The notes beneath the pieces were generated by a model. The model worked only from the letters and a program-made list of their open reading frames with translations, was not told the DNA's origin and made no database searches. Shown piece by piece: positions 36,880 through 46,851 of a stretch of DNA of 64,000 nt. This DNA is from an uncultured Oscillibacter sp. GTDB lineage: Bacteria > Bacillota > Clostridia > Oscillospirales > Oscillospiraceae. Within the stretch, counting starts at the first letter, position 1. Each line of letters begins with the position of its first letter. The stretch covers positions 33,119 to 97,118 of the forward strand of contig CAMBKF010000003.1 of assembly GCA_945868085.1 (NCBI GenBank). Reading direction: 5' to 3'. The position numbers and the translations under genes are program-made.

Positions 36880-37899
36880 TTACGGACGGAAGACCTGGTC
36901 GCGGCCGATCTCCTCCAGGCTGTGTACGCCGCACATCTGCATGGCGTCCTTCAGCTCGCTCTGCAGCTTGTTCACATACACCTGCACGCCCTCGGCGCCG
37001 CCGCCGTAGACCATGGTGACAAAGGGACGGCCGATAAGCACGCCGTCCGCGCCCAGGGCCAGGGCCTTGAACACGTCCAGACCCGTGCGGATGCCGCCGT
37101 CCACAAAGATCTTAATGCGGCCGCCCACGGCATCGGCGATGCTCGGCAGCACCTCGGCTGTGGCGGGGCACTGGTCCAGCACCCGGCCGCCGTGGTTGGA
37201 TACCACGATGCCGGCAGCGCCGGCCTCCATAGCCTTGCGGGCCCCGGCGGGGGTCATGATGCCCTTGAGGATAAAGGGCTTTTTGGCAAACTCGATGATC
37301 TCCCGCAGCTCGGCAACGGTTTTGCTGCCGGCGGGGGGCATGCGGTTCTGCAGGAAGGGCAGACCTGCCCCGTCGATGTCCATGGCCACGGCCACGGGAT
37401 CGGCCTTGCGCACGGCCTCCAGCTTTTCAAACACGGTGTCCTTGTCCCAGGGCTTCACCGTGGGCACGCCCAGGCCGCCGGCGGACCGGATGGCTGCCAG
37501 GGCACCCGCCATCACGCCGGCGTCGATACCGTCTCCGGTGCAGGCCAGGATGCCGGCATCCCGGCAGGCGGACACCAGGAGATCGTTGTAGGTGGCGTCG
37601 TCGTATTTGTCACCGTAGTGCATCTTCATGGCACCCACGGGGGCGGCCAGCACCGGCAGGCGCAGCTTGGCGCCGAAAAAGTCAAAGGTAGTGTCGGCAG
37701 GGCGGTTTTCGCAGATGGTGTCCATCTGTACGCAGATCTCCTGCCACTTCTGGTAGTTGCGCTGGAAGGTCACGCCCAGGCCCTTGGAACCGGGACCGGG
37801 GACGGTGTTGCCGCAGGCCCGGCCGTTGCACACGGGGCAGGCCTTGCAGTAGGGCCCCATGCAGGTGCGGGCCGTCTGCAGAATTTCATTGTAATCCAT
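36880..37899 (-). CDS. FMN-dependent alpha-hydroxy-acid oxidizing protein
   Basis: PVLAAPVGAMKMHYG, AGIVVSNHGGRVLDQCPATAEVLPSI, IFVDGGIRTGLDVFKALALGADGVLIGRPF. Confidence 0.9.
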   Translation of the reverse strand: MDYNEILQTARTCMGPYCKACPVCNGRACGNTVPGPGSKGLGVTFQRNYQKWQEICVQMDTICENRPADTTFDFFGAKLRLPVLAAPVGAMKMHYGDKYDDATYNDLLVSACRDAGILACTGDGIDAGVMAGALAAIRSAGGLGVPTVKPWDKDTVFEKLEAVRKADPVAVAMDIDGAGLPFLQNRMPPAGSKTVAELREIIEFAKKPFILKGIMTPAGARKAMEAGAAGIVVSNHGGRVLDQCPATAEVLPSIADAVGGRIKIFVDGGIRTGLDVFKALALGADGVLIGRPFVTMVYGGGAEGVQVYVNKLQSELKDAMQMCGVHSLEEIGRDQVFRP

Positions 37900-38030
37900 T
37901 GTATCGCTCCTTTGCCGCTTGATATGGCCTTATTGTAACGCCGCCGGCGGCAAAATGCAACGAAAAACATGGGGTATGAAACCGGCATTTTATGCGTAAA
38001 ATTATACAAAATGACAAAGGAGGCATAGGC

Positions 38031-38561
38031 ATGAAGGACACGCGCTGGCGCACCTGGGAGATCATCGGCCTGCTATGGACACTGGCGGCGGGGAATCTGC
38101 TGCATTTTGTATACGATTGGACAGGAAAGAGCGTAGCAGCTGCGCTGTTTTCGGCGGTGAATGAGTCCACCTGGGAGCATATGAAGCTCCTGGCAGTGCC
38201 GTGGATCCTGTTTTCCCTGGTGGAATACATTGCCCTGCGCTCCGGCGGCATCGCTGGGCCCCGGGCGGCGGGCCTGCTGGTGGGGCTGGTAGCGATCCCG
38301 CTGCTGTTTTACGGCTACAAGGGCGTTGTGGGACGGGGGAATATGATCGTGGACATCCTCATTTTTCAGGTGGCGGTGCTGCTGGCCTTCTGGGTGAGCT
38401 GGACATTGCAGAAGCGGCGGCAGCTCAGCGGCGCGGGCTGGACAGTGCTGGGCCTGCTGGTGCTGCTGGGGGTATGGGCGCTGTTCCTGCTGTTCACCTT
38501 CCGGGCGCCGGACCTGGCGGTGTTCGTCGATCCCCTGACGGGGACCAGGGGCATCGGCTGA
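38031..38561 (+). CDS. membrane protein (DUF6512-like)
   Basis: NLLHFVYDWTGKSVAAALFSAVNESTWEHMKLL; multiple TMs. Confidence 0.7.
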   Translation: MKDTRWRTWEIIGLLWTLAAGNLLHFVYDWTGKSVAAALFSAVNESTWEHMKLLAVPWILFSLVEYIALRSGGIAGPRAAGLLVGLVAIPLLFYGYKGVVGRGNMIVDILIFQVAVLLAFWVSWTLQKRRQLSGAGWTVLGLLVLLGVWALFLLFTFRAPDLAVFVDPLTGTRGIG

Positions 38562-38569
38562 CCGAAAAA

Positions 38570-38628
38570 TGAAAAACCGCGGCAAAGGCCGCCCCTGTCC
38601 GGGGCGGCCTTTGCCGGTTATGCGGAAC
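38570..38628 (+). terminator. Hairpin terminator
   Basis: ggcaaaggccgcccctgtccggggcggcctttgcc. Confidence 0.75.
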
Positions 38629-38678
38629 GCTGCGCGGATGGCCGCGCTGCCGGGCCGGAACGCACTGAAGCGGGCGGC

Positions 38679-40004
38679 CTAGATCAGCCGGAACTGTGTC
38701 CACTTCTGCGATTTCAATCTCCACAGGAAGATGGCCCCCCGGAACACCAGGTCGATGCTCATGCCGATGGCCACGCCGATAACGCCCCAGCCCAGCCACA
38801 GGCCAAACAGGGCCGAGAAGAAAAGCCGTGCCGCAATAGTCAGGGTGATGGAGACGATCATGGTGAATTTTACGTCCCCGGCGGCCCGGAGGCCGTTGCC
38901 CAGGGACCCGGCGAAGGGATAAGCCAGGCCGTTGAAGATGTTGTTGATGAGCACCAGCCAGATCACCAGCTCCTTGGCCTCCGGAGAAATGGCAGAGTAG
39001 CGGACGATCAGCGGCGTGATGGCGAAGATCAGGGTGTTCCACAGGATGGACAGCACCAGGGTGATCCTATTGAGCTTCTTAAAATAGAAGTTGGCGGCGT
39101 CAATATCCCGGGCACCCATGCACTGGCCGATGACGGTGGTGTAGACCGGCGCCATGGCAAGGCCCATGATGGATGCCAGGGACCAGATGCTCTGGGCCAC
39201 ACCGTTGGCGGCGATCTGATAGGTGCCGAACAGGGCCACCATGCTGGATAGGGCCACCTTCACCAGCTGGTGTACGCCGTTTTCCACGCCGTTGGGCAGG
39301 GCAATGCCCATGACCTTGCTGAGAAGACCGCCGTCCCAGGCCAATACATCCCGGAGCCGATACCGCACCGGGTTTTTCTTGTGGAAGCAGTAGGCCGTGA
39401 CCGCCGCGGCGGACAGTGCCCGGGAGATCAGCGACGGCCATGCAACGCCCGCCGCCCCCAGATGCAACACAAAAACGCCCACGCAGTTGCCGGCCACATT
39501 GATGACGTTGGCAATGATGGAGACATTCATGGTCACGTTGGTTTTGCCGATGCTGCGGCACAGGGCCGCCCCGGCGTCATAGATGGCCAAAAAGGGCAGC
39601 GACAGGGTCGTGATCCACAGATAGGATTCGCAGGCCGCCATGACGTCCCCTTCGATCTTGCCGAACAGCAGCCGCAGCAGCTGGGTGTGAAACACCAGGA
39701 TCAGCGCCGCCATGGCAGCCGAGATAACAACGGAGATCATCAGCAGCTGCCCTGCCGAACGGGAGGCCGCTTTTTCATTTCTGCTGCCGATGTACTGGCT
39801 GATAATGACCGCTCCGCCGGAGGACAGGGCCGTGAACAGGAAGATCAGCACCGTGTTGAAGGACGTGACCAGCGACACGCCGGATACATCCGCCTCGCTG
39901 GAAAAGCTCACCACAAACGTGTCCGCAATGCCCACGAACATCAGCAAAAACTGCTCGATAAACAGCGGAATGATCAGATTCCGCAGGTCCTTATTGGTAA
40001 ACAT
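38679..40004 (-). CDS. MATE family efflux transporter
   Basis: LRNLIIPLFIEQFLLMFVGIADTFVVSFSSEADVSGVSLVTSFN. Confidence 0.9.
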   Translation of the reverse strand: MFTNKDLRNLIIPLFIEQFLLMFVGIADTFVVSFSSEADVSGVSLVTSFNTVLIFLFTALSSGGAVIISQYIGSRNEKAASRSAGQLLMISVVISAAMAALILVFHTQLLRLLFGKIEGDVMAACESYLWITTLSLPFLAIYDAGAALCRSIGKTNVTMNVSIIANVINVAGNCVGVFVLHLGAAGVAWPSLISRALSAAAVTAYCFHKKNPVRYRLRDVLAWDGGLLSKVMGIALPNGVENGVHQLVKVALSSMVALFGTYQIAANGVAQSIWSLASIMGLAMAPVYTTVIGQCMGARDIDAANFYFKKLNRITLVLSILWNTLIFAITPLIVRYSAISPEAKELVIWLVLINNIFNGLAYPFAGSLGNGLRAAGDVKFTMIVSITLTIAARLFFSALFGLWLGWGVIGVAIGMSIDLVFRGAIFLWRLKSQKWTQFRLI

Positions 40005-40005
40005 C

Positions 40006-40566
40006 TCACGCCTCGTATTCCCGGACAAAAGCCTCTTTGCAGTCCGCCAGCATTCCTTCGACCTTTTCCATGTTCCAGTCGCAGAAGTTCGTTGCGATCA
40101 TGGCGGCAATGCCGTGGGCATGCATCCACAGCTGATCGTGCAGGCGGTCCGCTTTTTCGTGGTCCATGTGGTAGCTGCTCATCAGCTCTCCGATGGCCCC
40201 CCCGATCATAGGCAGCAGCGCCTGCTTGATCTCCGCAAAGGCGTTTTGCCGCATGAACAGGAAGCGGAACAGCCGGGGCTCCTCCTTGGCAAAGCGGATA
40301 TAGGTCATGCTGTAGAGCCGGACAACGCCGTCGCTGCGCATGTATCGCTCGAATTCCGCCACTGCCAGGGGCGTCAGCTCCCCCCGCAGCTCCTCCATCC
40401 CGGAAAAGGACAGGTAAATGGGCTGGGTGGAGCAGCCCAGAGCTTTGGAAAGCTGCTTGATATTCACGGCTTCGTAGCCCTGCTCCCGCAGCAGCTTCAG
40501 AGCGGCTGATAAGATCTTTTCCTTTGGTACTTGTTTTTTCGCAGGCATAGGCTTCCCTCGAATCAT
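40006..40566 (-). CDS. TetR family transcriptional regulator
   Basis: KEKILSAALKLLREQGYEAVNIKQLSKALGCSTQPIYLSFSGMEELR. Confidence 0.88.
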   Translation of the reverse strand: MIRGKPMPAKKQVPKEKILSAALKLLREQGYEAVNIKQLSKALGCSTQPIYLSFSGMEELRGELTPLAVAEFERYMRSDGVVRLYSMTYIRFAKEEPRLFRFLFMRQNAFAEIKQALLPMIGGAIGELMSSYHMDHEKADRLHDQLWMHAHGIAAMIATNFCDWNMEKVEGMLADCKEAFVREYEA

Positions 40567-40751
40567 AAATTATATTATCAATAACCGCATTTATTTTATT
40601 CTCTCGGAGCCTTTCTGTCAATAGGGATCCCACACAAACCCGATTTAGGCAGACCGACAGTGGGGAAGTTGAGACCGCCTGTTTTTTCTTGACCCCGCCG
40701 GGGGAATACTGTATAATGTAAGCAATCAGCCCAAACGGGGGAGGCAAAGCC

Positions 40752-41465
40752 ATGAAAAAAGTGATCGTGCATAAGTCTGCCGCACCCATTTACATTGCGG
40801 CGGCGGCCTGGGGCATTTACGCCCTGGTGTTCCCGCTGTATCGGGTGGGGCATTTTGTCATTGCGGCGGCAGTGTCCCTGGCGGCGTATTTTGTCGGCCG
40901 CTGTTTCTTCAAGGATGTGAAGGAGGAGGTCGAGGTGGAGCCGGAGCCCGTCCGCACCGGCAACGGGGAGCTGGACAAGATGATCGCCGATGGCCAACTG
41001 GCACTGAAGGAAATGCGCCGGCTGGACGACAATATAAAGGACGAGGTCATCAGCGGCCAGATCCGCAAGCTGGAGGAGCTGTCGGGCAAGATCTTCGATC
41101 AGGTGCAGCAAAGGCCTGAGAAGCTGCCCCAGATCCGCAAGTTTATGAATTACTACCTGCCCACCACGTTGAAGCTGCTCAACGCCTATGACCGCATGGG
41201 TGCCCAGGGCGTCTCCGGCGGCAATATCGGCGCCACTATGGAGCGGGTGGAGAATATCATGGGCACCATCGTCACCGCCTTTGAAAAGCAGCTGGATGCC
41301 CTGTTCGGTGCGGAAGCACTGGATATCTCCACGGACATCACCGTGCTGGAGAACATGATGGCCCGGGAGGGGCTGAAGGAGGACGCGGTACACAGCGCCG
41401 TGCAGCAGGAAAAACCGAAAGACAATGAGGAGCCGTCCGACGGCGGCATCCAACTGGAATTATAA
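40752..41465 (+). CDS. 5-bromo-4-chloroindolyl phosphate hydrolysis (XpaC) family protein
   Basis: KLPQIRKFMNYYLPTTLKLLNAYDRM; directly upstream of TelA homolog. Confidence 0.82.
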   Translation: MKKVIVHKSAAPIYIAAAAWGIYALVFPLYRVGHFVIAAAVSLAAYFVGRCFFKDVKEEVEVEPEPVRTGNGELDKMIADGQLALKEMRRLDDNIKDEVISGQIRKLEELSGKIFDQVQQRPEKLPQIRKFMNYYLPTTLKLLNAYDRMGAQGVSGGNIGATMERVENIMGTIVTAFEKQLDALFGAEALDISTDITVLENMMAREGLKEDAVHSAVQQEKPKDNEEPSDGGIQLEL

Positions 41466-41483
41466 GAAAGAGAGGAACACACT

Positions 41484-42644
41484 ATGAGCGAGAATATGAC
41501 CCCTGAACTGACCCTGAACCCCACGGAGACCGAGACCGCCGTTCCCGAGCTGACCCTGGATCCCACGGCCGTGGCCGAGGCCCCGCAGGAAAAGCCCGTG
41601 GAGCCGGTGCAGCTGGATGACAAGCTCCTCACCGAGCAGGAGAAGAAGGCGGTGGAGGAGTTCTCCAAGAAGATCGACATCAAGGACACCAACCTGGTCC
41701 TGCAGTACGGCGCCGCCGCCCAAAAGAGCGTGGCGGGCTTTTCCGAGAATGCCCTGAGCAATGTGCGCAGCAAGGACCTGGGTGAGGTGGGTGCCGACCT
41801 CAGCGAACTGGTGGTGCAGCTGAAGGGCTTCGGCGCCGGCGAGGAGAAGAAGGGCCTGGCGGGCCTGTTCCATAAGGCCGGCAATAAGATCGAGAGCATG
41901 AAGGCCCAGTACGGCAAGGTAGAGGCCAATGTGGACCGCATTGCCCAGTCCCTGGAGAAGCATCAGATCACGCTGATGAAGGACATTGCCATGTTCGATC
42001 AGATGTATGAGCTGAACCTGAAGTACTACAAGGAACTGACCATGTATATCCTGGCCGGCAAGAAGCGGCTGGAGGAGGTCCGTGCCGGCGAGCTGGAGGA
42101 GCTGCGCGCCAAGGCGGAGAAGACCGGCCTTGCCGAGGATGCCCAGGCCTATAACGACATGGTGAACCTGTGCAATCGCTTTGAAAAGAAGCTCCACGAC
42201 CTGGAGCTGACCCGGATGATCTCCGTGCAGATGGGCCCCCAGACCCGCCTGCTGCAGAATAACGACACCCAGATGGTGGAGAAGATCCAGTCCTCCCTGG
42301 TGAACACCATCCCCCTGTGGAAGAGCCAGATGGTGCTGGCCCTGGGCATGGAGCACGGCCGCCAGGCTACCGCCGCTCAGAACGCCGTCACCGAGATGAC
42401 CAACGAGCTGCTCAAGAAGAACGCCGATACCCTGAAGATGGGCACCATCGCCACCGCCAAGGAGTCCGAGCGCTCCATCGTGGACATCGAAACCCTGCAG
42501 CACACCAACCAGCAGCTCATCTCCACCCTGGACGAGGTGCTGGCCATCCAGCAGGAGGGCGCCGCCAAGCGCAAGGCCGCCGAGGCCGAGCTGGGCCGCA
42601 TCGAGGGCGAGCTGAAGCAGAAGCTCATGGAGCTGCACAAGTAA
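41484..42644 (+). CDS. toxic anion resistance protein, TelA family
   Basis: RMISVQMGPQTRLLQNNDTQMVEKIQSSLVNTIPLWKSQMVLALGMEHGRQA. Confidence 0.92.
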   Translation: MSENMTPELTLNPTETETAVPELTLDPTAVAEAPQEKPVEPVQLDDKLLTEQEKKAVEEFSKKIDIKDTNLVLQYGAAAQKSVAGFSENALSNVRSKDLGEVGADLSELVVQLKGFGAGEEKKGLAGLFHKAGNKIESMKAQYGKVEANVDRIAQSLEKHQITLMKDIAMFDQMYELNLKYYKELTMYILAGKKRLEEVRAGELEELRAKAEKTGLAEDAQAYNDMVNLCNRFEKKLHDLELTRMISVQMGPQTRLLQNNDTQMVEKIQSSLVNTIPLWKSQMVLALGMEHGRQATAAQNAVTEMTNELLKKNADTLKMGTIATAKESERSIVDIETLQHTNQQLISTLDEVLAIQQEGAAKRKAAEAELGRIEGELKQKLMELHK

Positions 42645-42669
42645 GATCCTCCGTGAAAGGAGCGGAAAC

Positions 42670-43164
42670 ATGAAGGTATTCAAGAGCCGGGGCTTTGCTC
42701 TGGTGGTGCTGGTGCTGGTGATCGTGGCCGGGTCTGTGTACGGCCTCAGCCGCAAGCCTATTGCGGTGGAGTATCATCAGTGGATCGCCGACGACGCGGG
42801 CCTGCTGACCCAGGAGACCCGGCAGACGCTGGAGGAATATAACGACCAGTGGAATAATAAGTATACCGCCGTGGTAGCCGTTGCCACCGTGGACAGTACC
42901 CATGGCCGCAGCGTGGAGAAGTATGCCGCCCAGTTGGGCAAGGCCTGGGGCCTGGGGCAGAACGACATGCTGTTGCTCATGGTGAAAGGGGACCATTATT
43001 ATGTTCTCCTGGAGGACAGTGTGAACACCGCTGCCACCGACACGCAGCTGAGCAAGCTGAAGACCGCTGTGGAAACGGATTATTACAAGAATGACTATGA
43101 CCGGGCGGCCCTGAGCTTTTTCCGGGCGGCGGACGTGGTCTACGCCCAGATCTTCCAAAGATAA
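42670..43164 (+). CDS. TPM domain-containing protein
   Basis: VEYHQWIADDAGLLTQETRQTLEEYNDQWNNKYTAVVAVATV. Confidence 0.75.
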   Translation: MKVFKSRGFALVVLVLVIVAGSVYGLSRKPIAVEYHQWIADDAGLLTQETRQTLEEYNDQWNNKYTAVVAVATVDSTHGRSVEKYAAQLGKAWGLGQNDMLLLMVKGDHYYVLLEDSVNTAATDTQLSKLKTAVETDYYKNDYDRAALSFFRAADVVYAQIFQR

Positions 43165-43175
43165 AGGGATACATA

Positions 43176-43221
43176 AAAAATTAGTCCTGCACCATATTGG
43201 TACAGGACTAATTTCGTTTTG
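43176..43221. terminator. Bidirectional terminator
   Basis: aaattagtcctg(c/t)acca-tatt-ggtacaggactaattt. Confidence 0.85.
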
Positions 43222-43242
43222 TAAGCTGTCTGCGTTATGCCG

Positions 43243-43995
43243 TCACTCCTCCTCCGGTTCCTCAAACTGCCGGGAGGCGTATTCGTTGCGGAACTCCATG
43301 GGGGTCATGCCGTATTTTTTCCGGAAAACGCTGGAGAAGTACCGGGGGTCGGCAATGCCCACCAGGGTGGATACGTCCCGCACCTTGTAGTGGACATCCA
43401 TGAGGTATTCCCGGGCCTTTTCCAGCCGCACCTCGGTGATGTAGTCCGACAGGCGCATGCCGGTGTTCTTTTTGAACAGGTCCGACAGGTAGTTGGGGGA
43501 GATGTAGAGGGCGGCGGCCATGTCCCGCAGGGTGAACCGGTCCCGGTAATGCAGGTCCACATACTCCTTGGCCCGGAGGATGATGAGGTTGTTGGTGGGC
43601 TTTTGGAAGGCGGCCGTGTGCTTTTTCCGGGGGGTGTCCGCCTCGATCTGCTCCAGGGCGGCGGTGATCTCGTCCGGGGAGGTGGGCTTCATGAGATACT
43701 TTTTCACGCCCAGGTCAATGGCCCGCTGGGCGTACTCGAATTTCCCGTAGCCGGTGAGGATGATGAACACCACCTGGGGGCAGGCGCTACGCATCTGCTC
43801 GATCATGTCCAGCCCCGTCAGTCCCGGCATGTGGATGTCGGTGATGACCACATCCGCCTCATTGTCCCGCAGAAAAGCGATGGCGCTCTCGGCGTCGGCG
43901 AAGGACTGGGGCACATACCAGCCCGGGTGCATCTCCACGATCTTGCACAGGCCCTTGCGGATCTTGGGCTCGTCATCCACGATCAGTATTTTCAT
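43243..43995 (-). CDS. AraC-type DNA-binding response regulator
   Basis: MKILIVDDEPKIRKGLCKIVEM; NYLSDLFKKNTGMRLSDYITEVRLEKAREYL. Confidence 0.93.
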   Translation of the reverse strand: MKILIVDDEPKIRKGLCKIVEMHPGWYVPQSFADAESAIAFLRDNEADVVITDIHMPGLTGLDMIEQMRSACPQVVFIILTGYGKFEYAQRAIDLGVKKYLMKPTSPDEITAALEQIEADTPRKKHTAAFQKPTNNLIILRAKEYVDLHYRDRFTLRDMAAALYISPNYLSDLFKKNTGMRLSDYITEVRLEKAREYLMDVHYKVRDVSTLVGIADPRYFSSVFRKKYGMTPMEFRNEYASRQFEEPEEE

Positions 43996-45704
43996 GAATT
44001 CGTCCTCCTTCCCTGCATAGGCAGCAGTAAGCGCACGGTGGTGCCCTGGCCGGGGCTGCTGTCCACGGAGAAACGGCACTGGCCGTCAAAGTGGAGCTGC
44101 AGCCGCCGGGCCACATTGCGCATGCCGATGCTGCCGCCCTCCTGGCCGCCGGAGAGCAGCTGCCTTAGCTGCTGCAGCTGCTCCGGCCCCATGCCGTCGC
44201 CGTTATCCTGCACCGACAGCACCAGGCGGCTGCCCTCCTGCCGGGTGCGCACGGTGATCCGCCCGCTGCGGCCGGAGGGGAGGATGCCGTGGATAATGGC
44301 GTTTTCAATGAGCGGCTGCAGGATCAGCCGGGGAATGAGAAAGTCCTCCAGATCCGATGGCAGGTCCAGCTCGTAGAGCAGGCGGTCCTCCAGCCGGTTT
44401 TTCTGAATTTTCAGATAGTCCAGCGCGTTGCGGTACTCCATGTGCAGCGGCACCAGGGCGGAGCTGGTGTCCATGCTGTACTGCATGAGCTTGCCCAGGG
44501 AGACCACCACGGAGCTGATGTCCATTTCGTCCCGGTCAATGAGCATCCAGTTGATGGAGTCCAGGGTGTTATATAGGAAATGGGGGTTGATCTGCGCCTG
44601 CAGGGCCTCGATCTCGGCGTTTTTCTGGGCCAGCTTCTCCTCGTAGACCCGGTTCACCAGGGTGTGGATGCGGCCCATCATGTAGTTGAAGGATTCCGTC
44701 AGCTCTCCGATCTCGTCCCGGCCCTCCACGCCCAGGCTCACGTTCAGGTGCTTGTACTGCACGGTTTTCATGGCGCTGTTCAGCCGGTCCAGGGGCCTTG
44801 TGATGGAGCGGGACAGGAACCGCAGCAGGATGTAGGCGGCCACGGCGCACAGGATCACCAGCAAAATGATGTAGTCCCGCAGCGCGGCCGCGCCGGGGAA
44901 CAGATTGCTCTCCTCCACAAAGGAGCAGGTGTACCAGCCCACCAGGCCGTTATACTGGGTGCTGCAGTAATAGGATAGGCCGTCCTGACTAAAGGAAAAG
45001 GATCGGTTGCCGGCCCGGTACTGGGCCACGATCTGCTCCAAAAGCTCCGGGGAGACGGAGCCGGTTTGATACATGGGCTGGAAGGAGCGATCCAGCAGGA
45101 CGGAGACCTGCCGGTTCAGGGTTTTCTGCTTGCTTAGGAGCATGTTGCCCATGGTGTAGGGGTCTATGCGCAGCAGGAGCATGCCCCGGCCCTGGCCGTC
45201 GTCGGTCTGCAGCTCCCGGGCCAGGAGGATGGTGTCTCCGCTTTCGGGATAGGTCAGCATGTCGGACCACACTACCTTGCCCGGGTGGGCCTGGGCCTGG
45301 ACGGTGAGGGAATCAATGACCTGGCCGGACAGGGGCAGGGAGGGGTCTGAGCGGTATACAGGCTGGCCTTCCCAGATCACGGTGACGGCCTGTACCTCCT
45401 GAAACGGCGCCACCAGCCCCTGGCAGATGTCCCGCAGCTGGGAGACCGGCAGCTCCAGCGCGTCTGCCGACAGCAGGCCCCCGGCAATGGCCTCCACCGA
45501 GGAGATGATCTGCCGGGACCGGGTGGTGAGGCTGATGTCCATGCGGTTCACCGCGTCGTACAGGCTCAGCTTGCTGCTGCTGCGGGCGGTGTCCTTGGCG
45601 CGGGTGTAGGACATGGCGCCGATAAGTATGCTGATGAGCAGCAGGGGAATGCCGCAGATCAGCGTGACCTTTTTCCAGAACTTCATATCCTTGAAAAACC
45701 GCAT
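43992..45704 (-). CDS. sensor histidine kinase (YesM-like)
   Basis: HAMP; QINPHFLYNTLDSINWM; GSIGMRNVARRLQLHF. Confidence 0.93.
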   Translation of the reverse strand: MRFFKDMKFWKKVTLICGIPLLLISILIGAMSYTRAKDTARSSSKLSLYDAVNRMDISLTTRSRQIISSVEAIAGGLLSADALELPVSQLRDICQGLVAPFQEVQAVTVIWEGQPVYRSDPSLPLSGQVIDSLTVQAQAHPGKVVWSDMLTYPESGDTILLARELQTDDGQGRGMLLLRIDPYTMGNMLLSKQKTLNRQVSVLLDRSFQPMYQTGSVSPELLEQIVAQYRAGNRSFSFSQDGLSYYCSTQYNGLVGWYTCSFVEESNLFPGAAALRDYIILLVILCAVAAYILLRFLSRSITRPLDRLNSAMKTVQYKHLNVSLGVEGRDEIGELTESFNYMMGRIHTLVNRVYEEKLAQKNAEIEALQAQINPHFLYNTLDSINWMLIDRDEMDISSVVVSLGKLMQYSMDTSSALVPLHMEYRNALDYLKIQKNRLEDRLLYELDLPSDLEDFLIPRLILQPLIENAIIHGILPSGRSGRITVRTRQEGSRLVLSVQDNGDGMGPEQLQQLRQLLSGGQEGGSIGMRNVARRLQLHFDGQCRFSVDSSPGQGTTVRLLLPMQGRRTNS

Positions 45705-45816
45705 GGTGCTCCTCCTCCCATCATCGGGCGCACGGGTATATTACCCTATTATACCATGCCGTCGCAACTTTTCCACCATTCCACGGAAAAATACGGAAAA
45801 CGGCATCCGCCGGGCC

Positions 45817-46689
45817 TTATGCCTTGGCGGCCAGCAGATACCGGACGCCCTCTGGGGCGGCCATGGGATGCTCCGGATCCAGGCGGTTGTGCCGGGCGAA
45901 AAACAGCCGGGTCATGTCCTCGGGGGAAAGATGCTCCCGGACGCTAAATCCGCAGGCGGCCAGGAGAGCCTCCATTTCCTCCGGCGTGTAGCGTCCGCGC
46001 ATGGGCTCTCCGGCCTCCCGGGCCAGGTCCTGCTGGGTGCGGCCGGCCTGGCCCTCCGCCACGGGATAATCCAGACACAGGGCCGAGCCTGCCGCCATAA
46101 TGTGCCCGGCGGCCGTGAGCAGGGCCGTCAGCTCCTCCCGGCGCAGGTAATAGCTGAGACCCAAAAGACTGCCGAAGGCCCGCTCCTCCGGCCGATAGCC
46201 GCCCTGCAGGAGCCGGTCCGCCCAGGCGGGATCGGCCAGGTCGCAGGGAATGTATACGGCCCGGGAGGAGAGCCCGGCCCGGTCTATGCGCAGGCGCTTG
46301 TCCTGCAGTAGAGCCGGCAGGTCCAGCTCAAATACGGTCAGGTCCTTGTCCCGGCTCCGGAGGGAAAAGGTGTCGTACCCGGCGGCAAACAGCACATACT
46401 GCCGGCAGCCCCGCCGGACTTCCTCTGCCAGCCGGCTTTCGCAGAAGGCGCTCCGGGCCAGGACCGGCGGGGCCAGCTGCCCGTCCACAATGAGACGCAG
46501 CCCCTCCTGGGGCGGGCAGGAAAGGCCGGAGAGGAAGTAGTCCATCCCCTCGGTCATGCTCCGGGCGATCTCCCTGTAGTCCGGGCCCAGGAGCGGCCGG
46601 GCGGCGGGATCGTCGAACACGGGATGAGGGTTTTCCATGCTGTGATAGGCTCTGGCAAAGCAGCTGACTTTGGCGGTGATGTTGTCCAT
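45817..46689 (-). CDS. class I SAM-dependent methyltransferase (Ppm1/LCMT-like)
   Basis: RQYVLFAAGYDTFSLRSRDKDLTVFELDLPALLQDK. Confidence 0.85.
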   Translation of the reverse strand: MDNITAKVSCFARAYHSMENPHPVFDDPAARPLLGPDYREIARSMTEGMDYFLSGLSCPPQEGLRLIVDGQLAPPVLARSAFCESRLAEEVRRGCRQYVLFAAGYDTFSLRSRDKDLTVFELDLPALLQDKRLRIDRAGLSSRAVYIPCDLADPAWADRLLQGGYRPEERAFGSLLGLSYYLRREELTALLTAAGHIMAAGSALCLDYPVAEGQAGRTQQDLAREAGEPMRGRYTPEEMEALLAACGFSVREHLSPEDMTRLFFARHNRLDPEHPMAAPEGVRYLLAAKA

Positions 46690-46851
46690 AGGGGACCTCC
46701 TTTAGGTGTGGTGTATACTTATTACACCCGCGGCGGTGAAAGTACAAGACTTGATTTTTTCCCCCAAATGTGGTAATATAACAATAGAAAAAGAGCAAAT
46801 TCCGCAGAAACCAGCACAGGGCCGCCGTGAGCGTCCCTGTGCTGGTTTATT

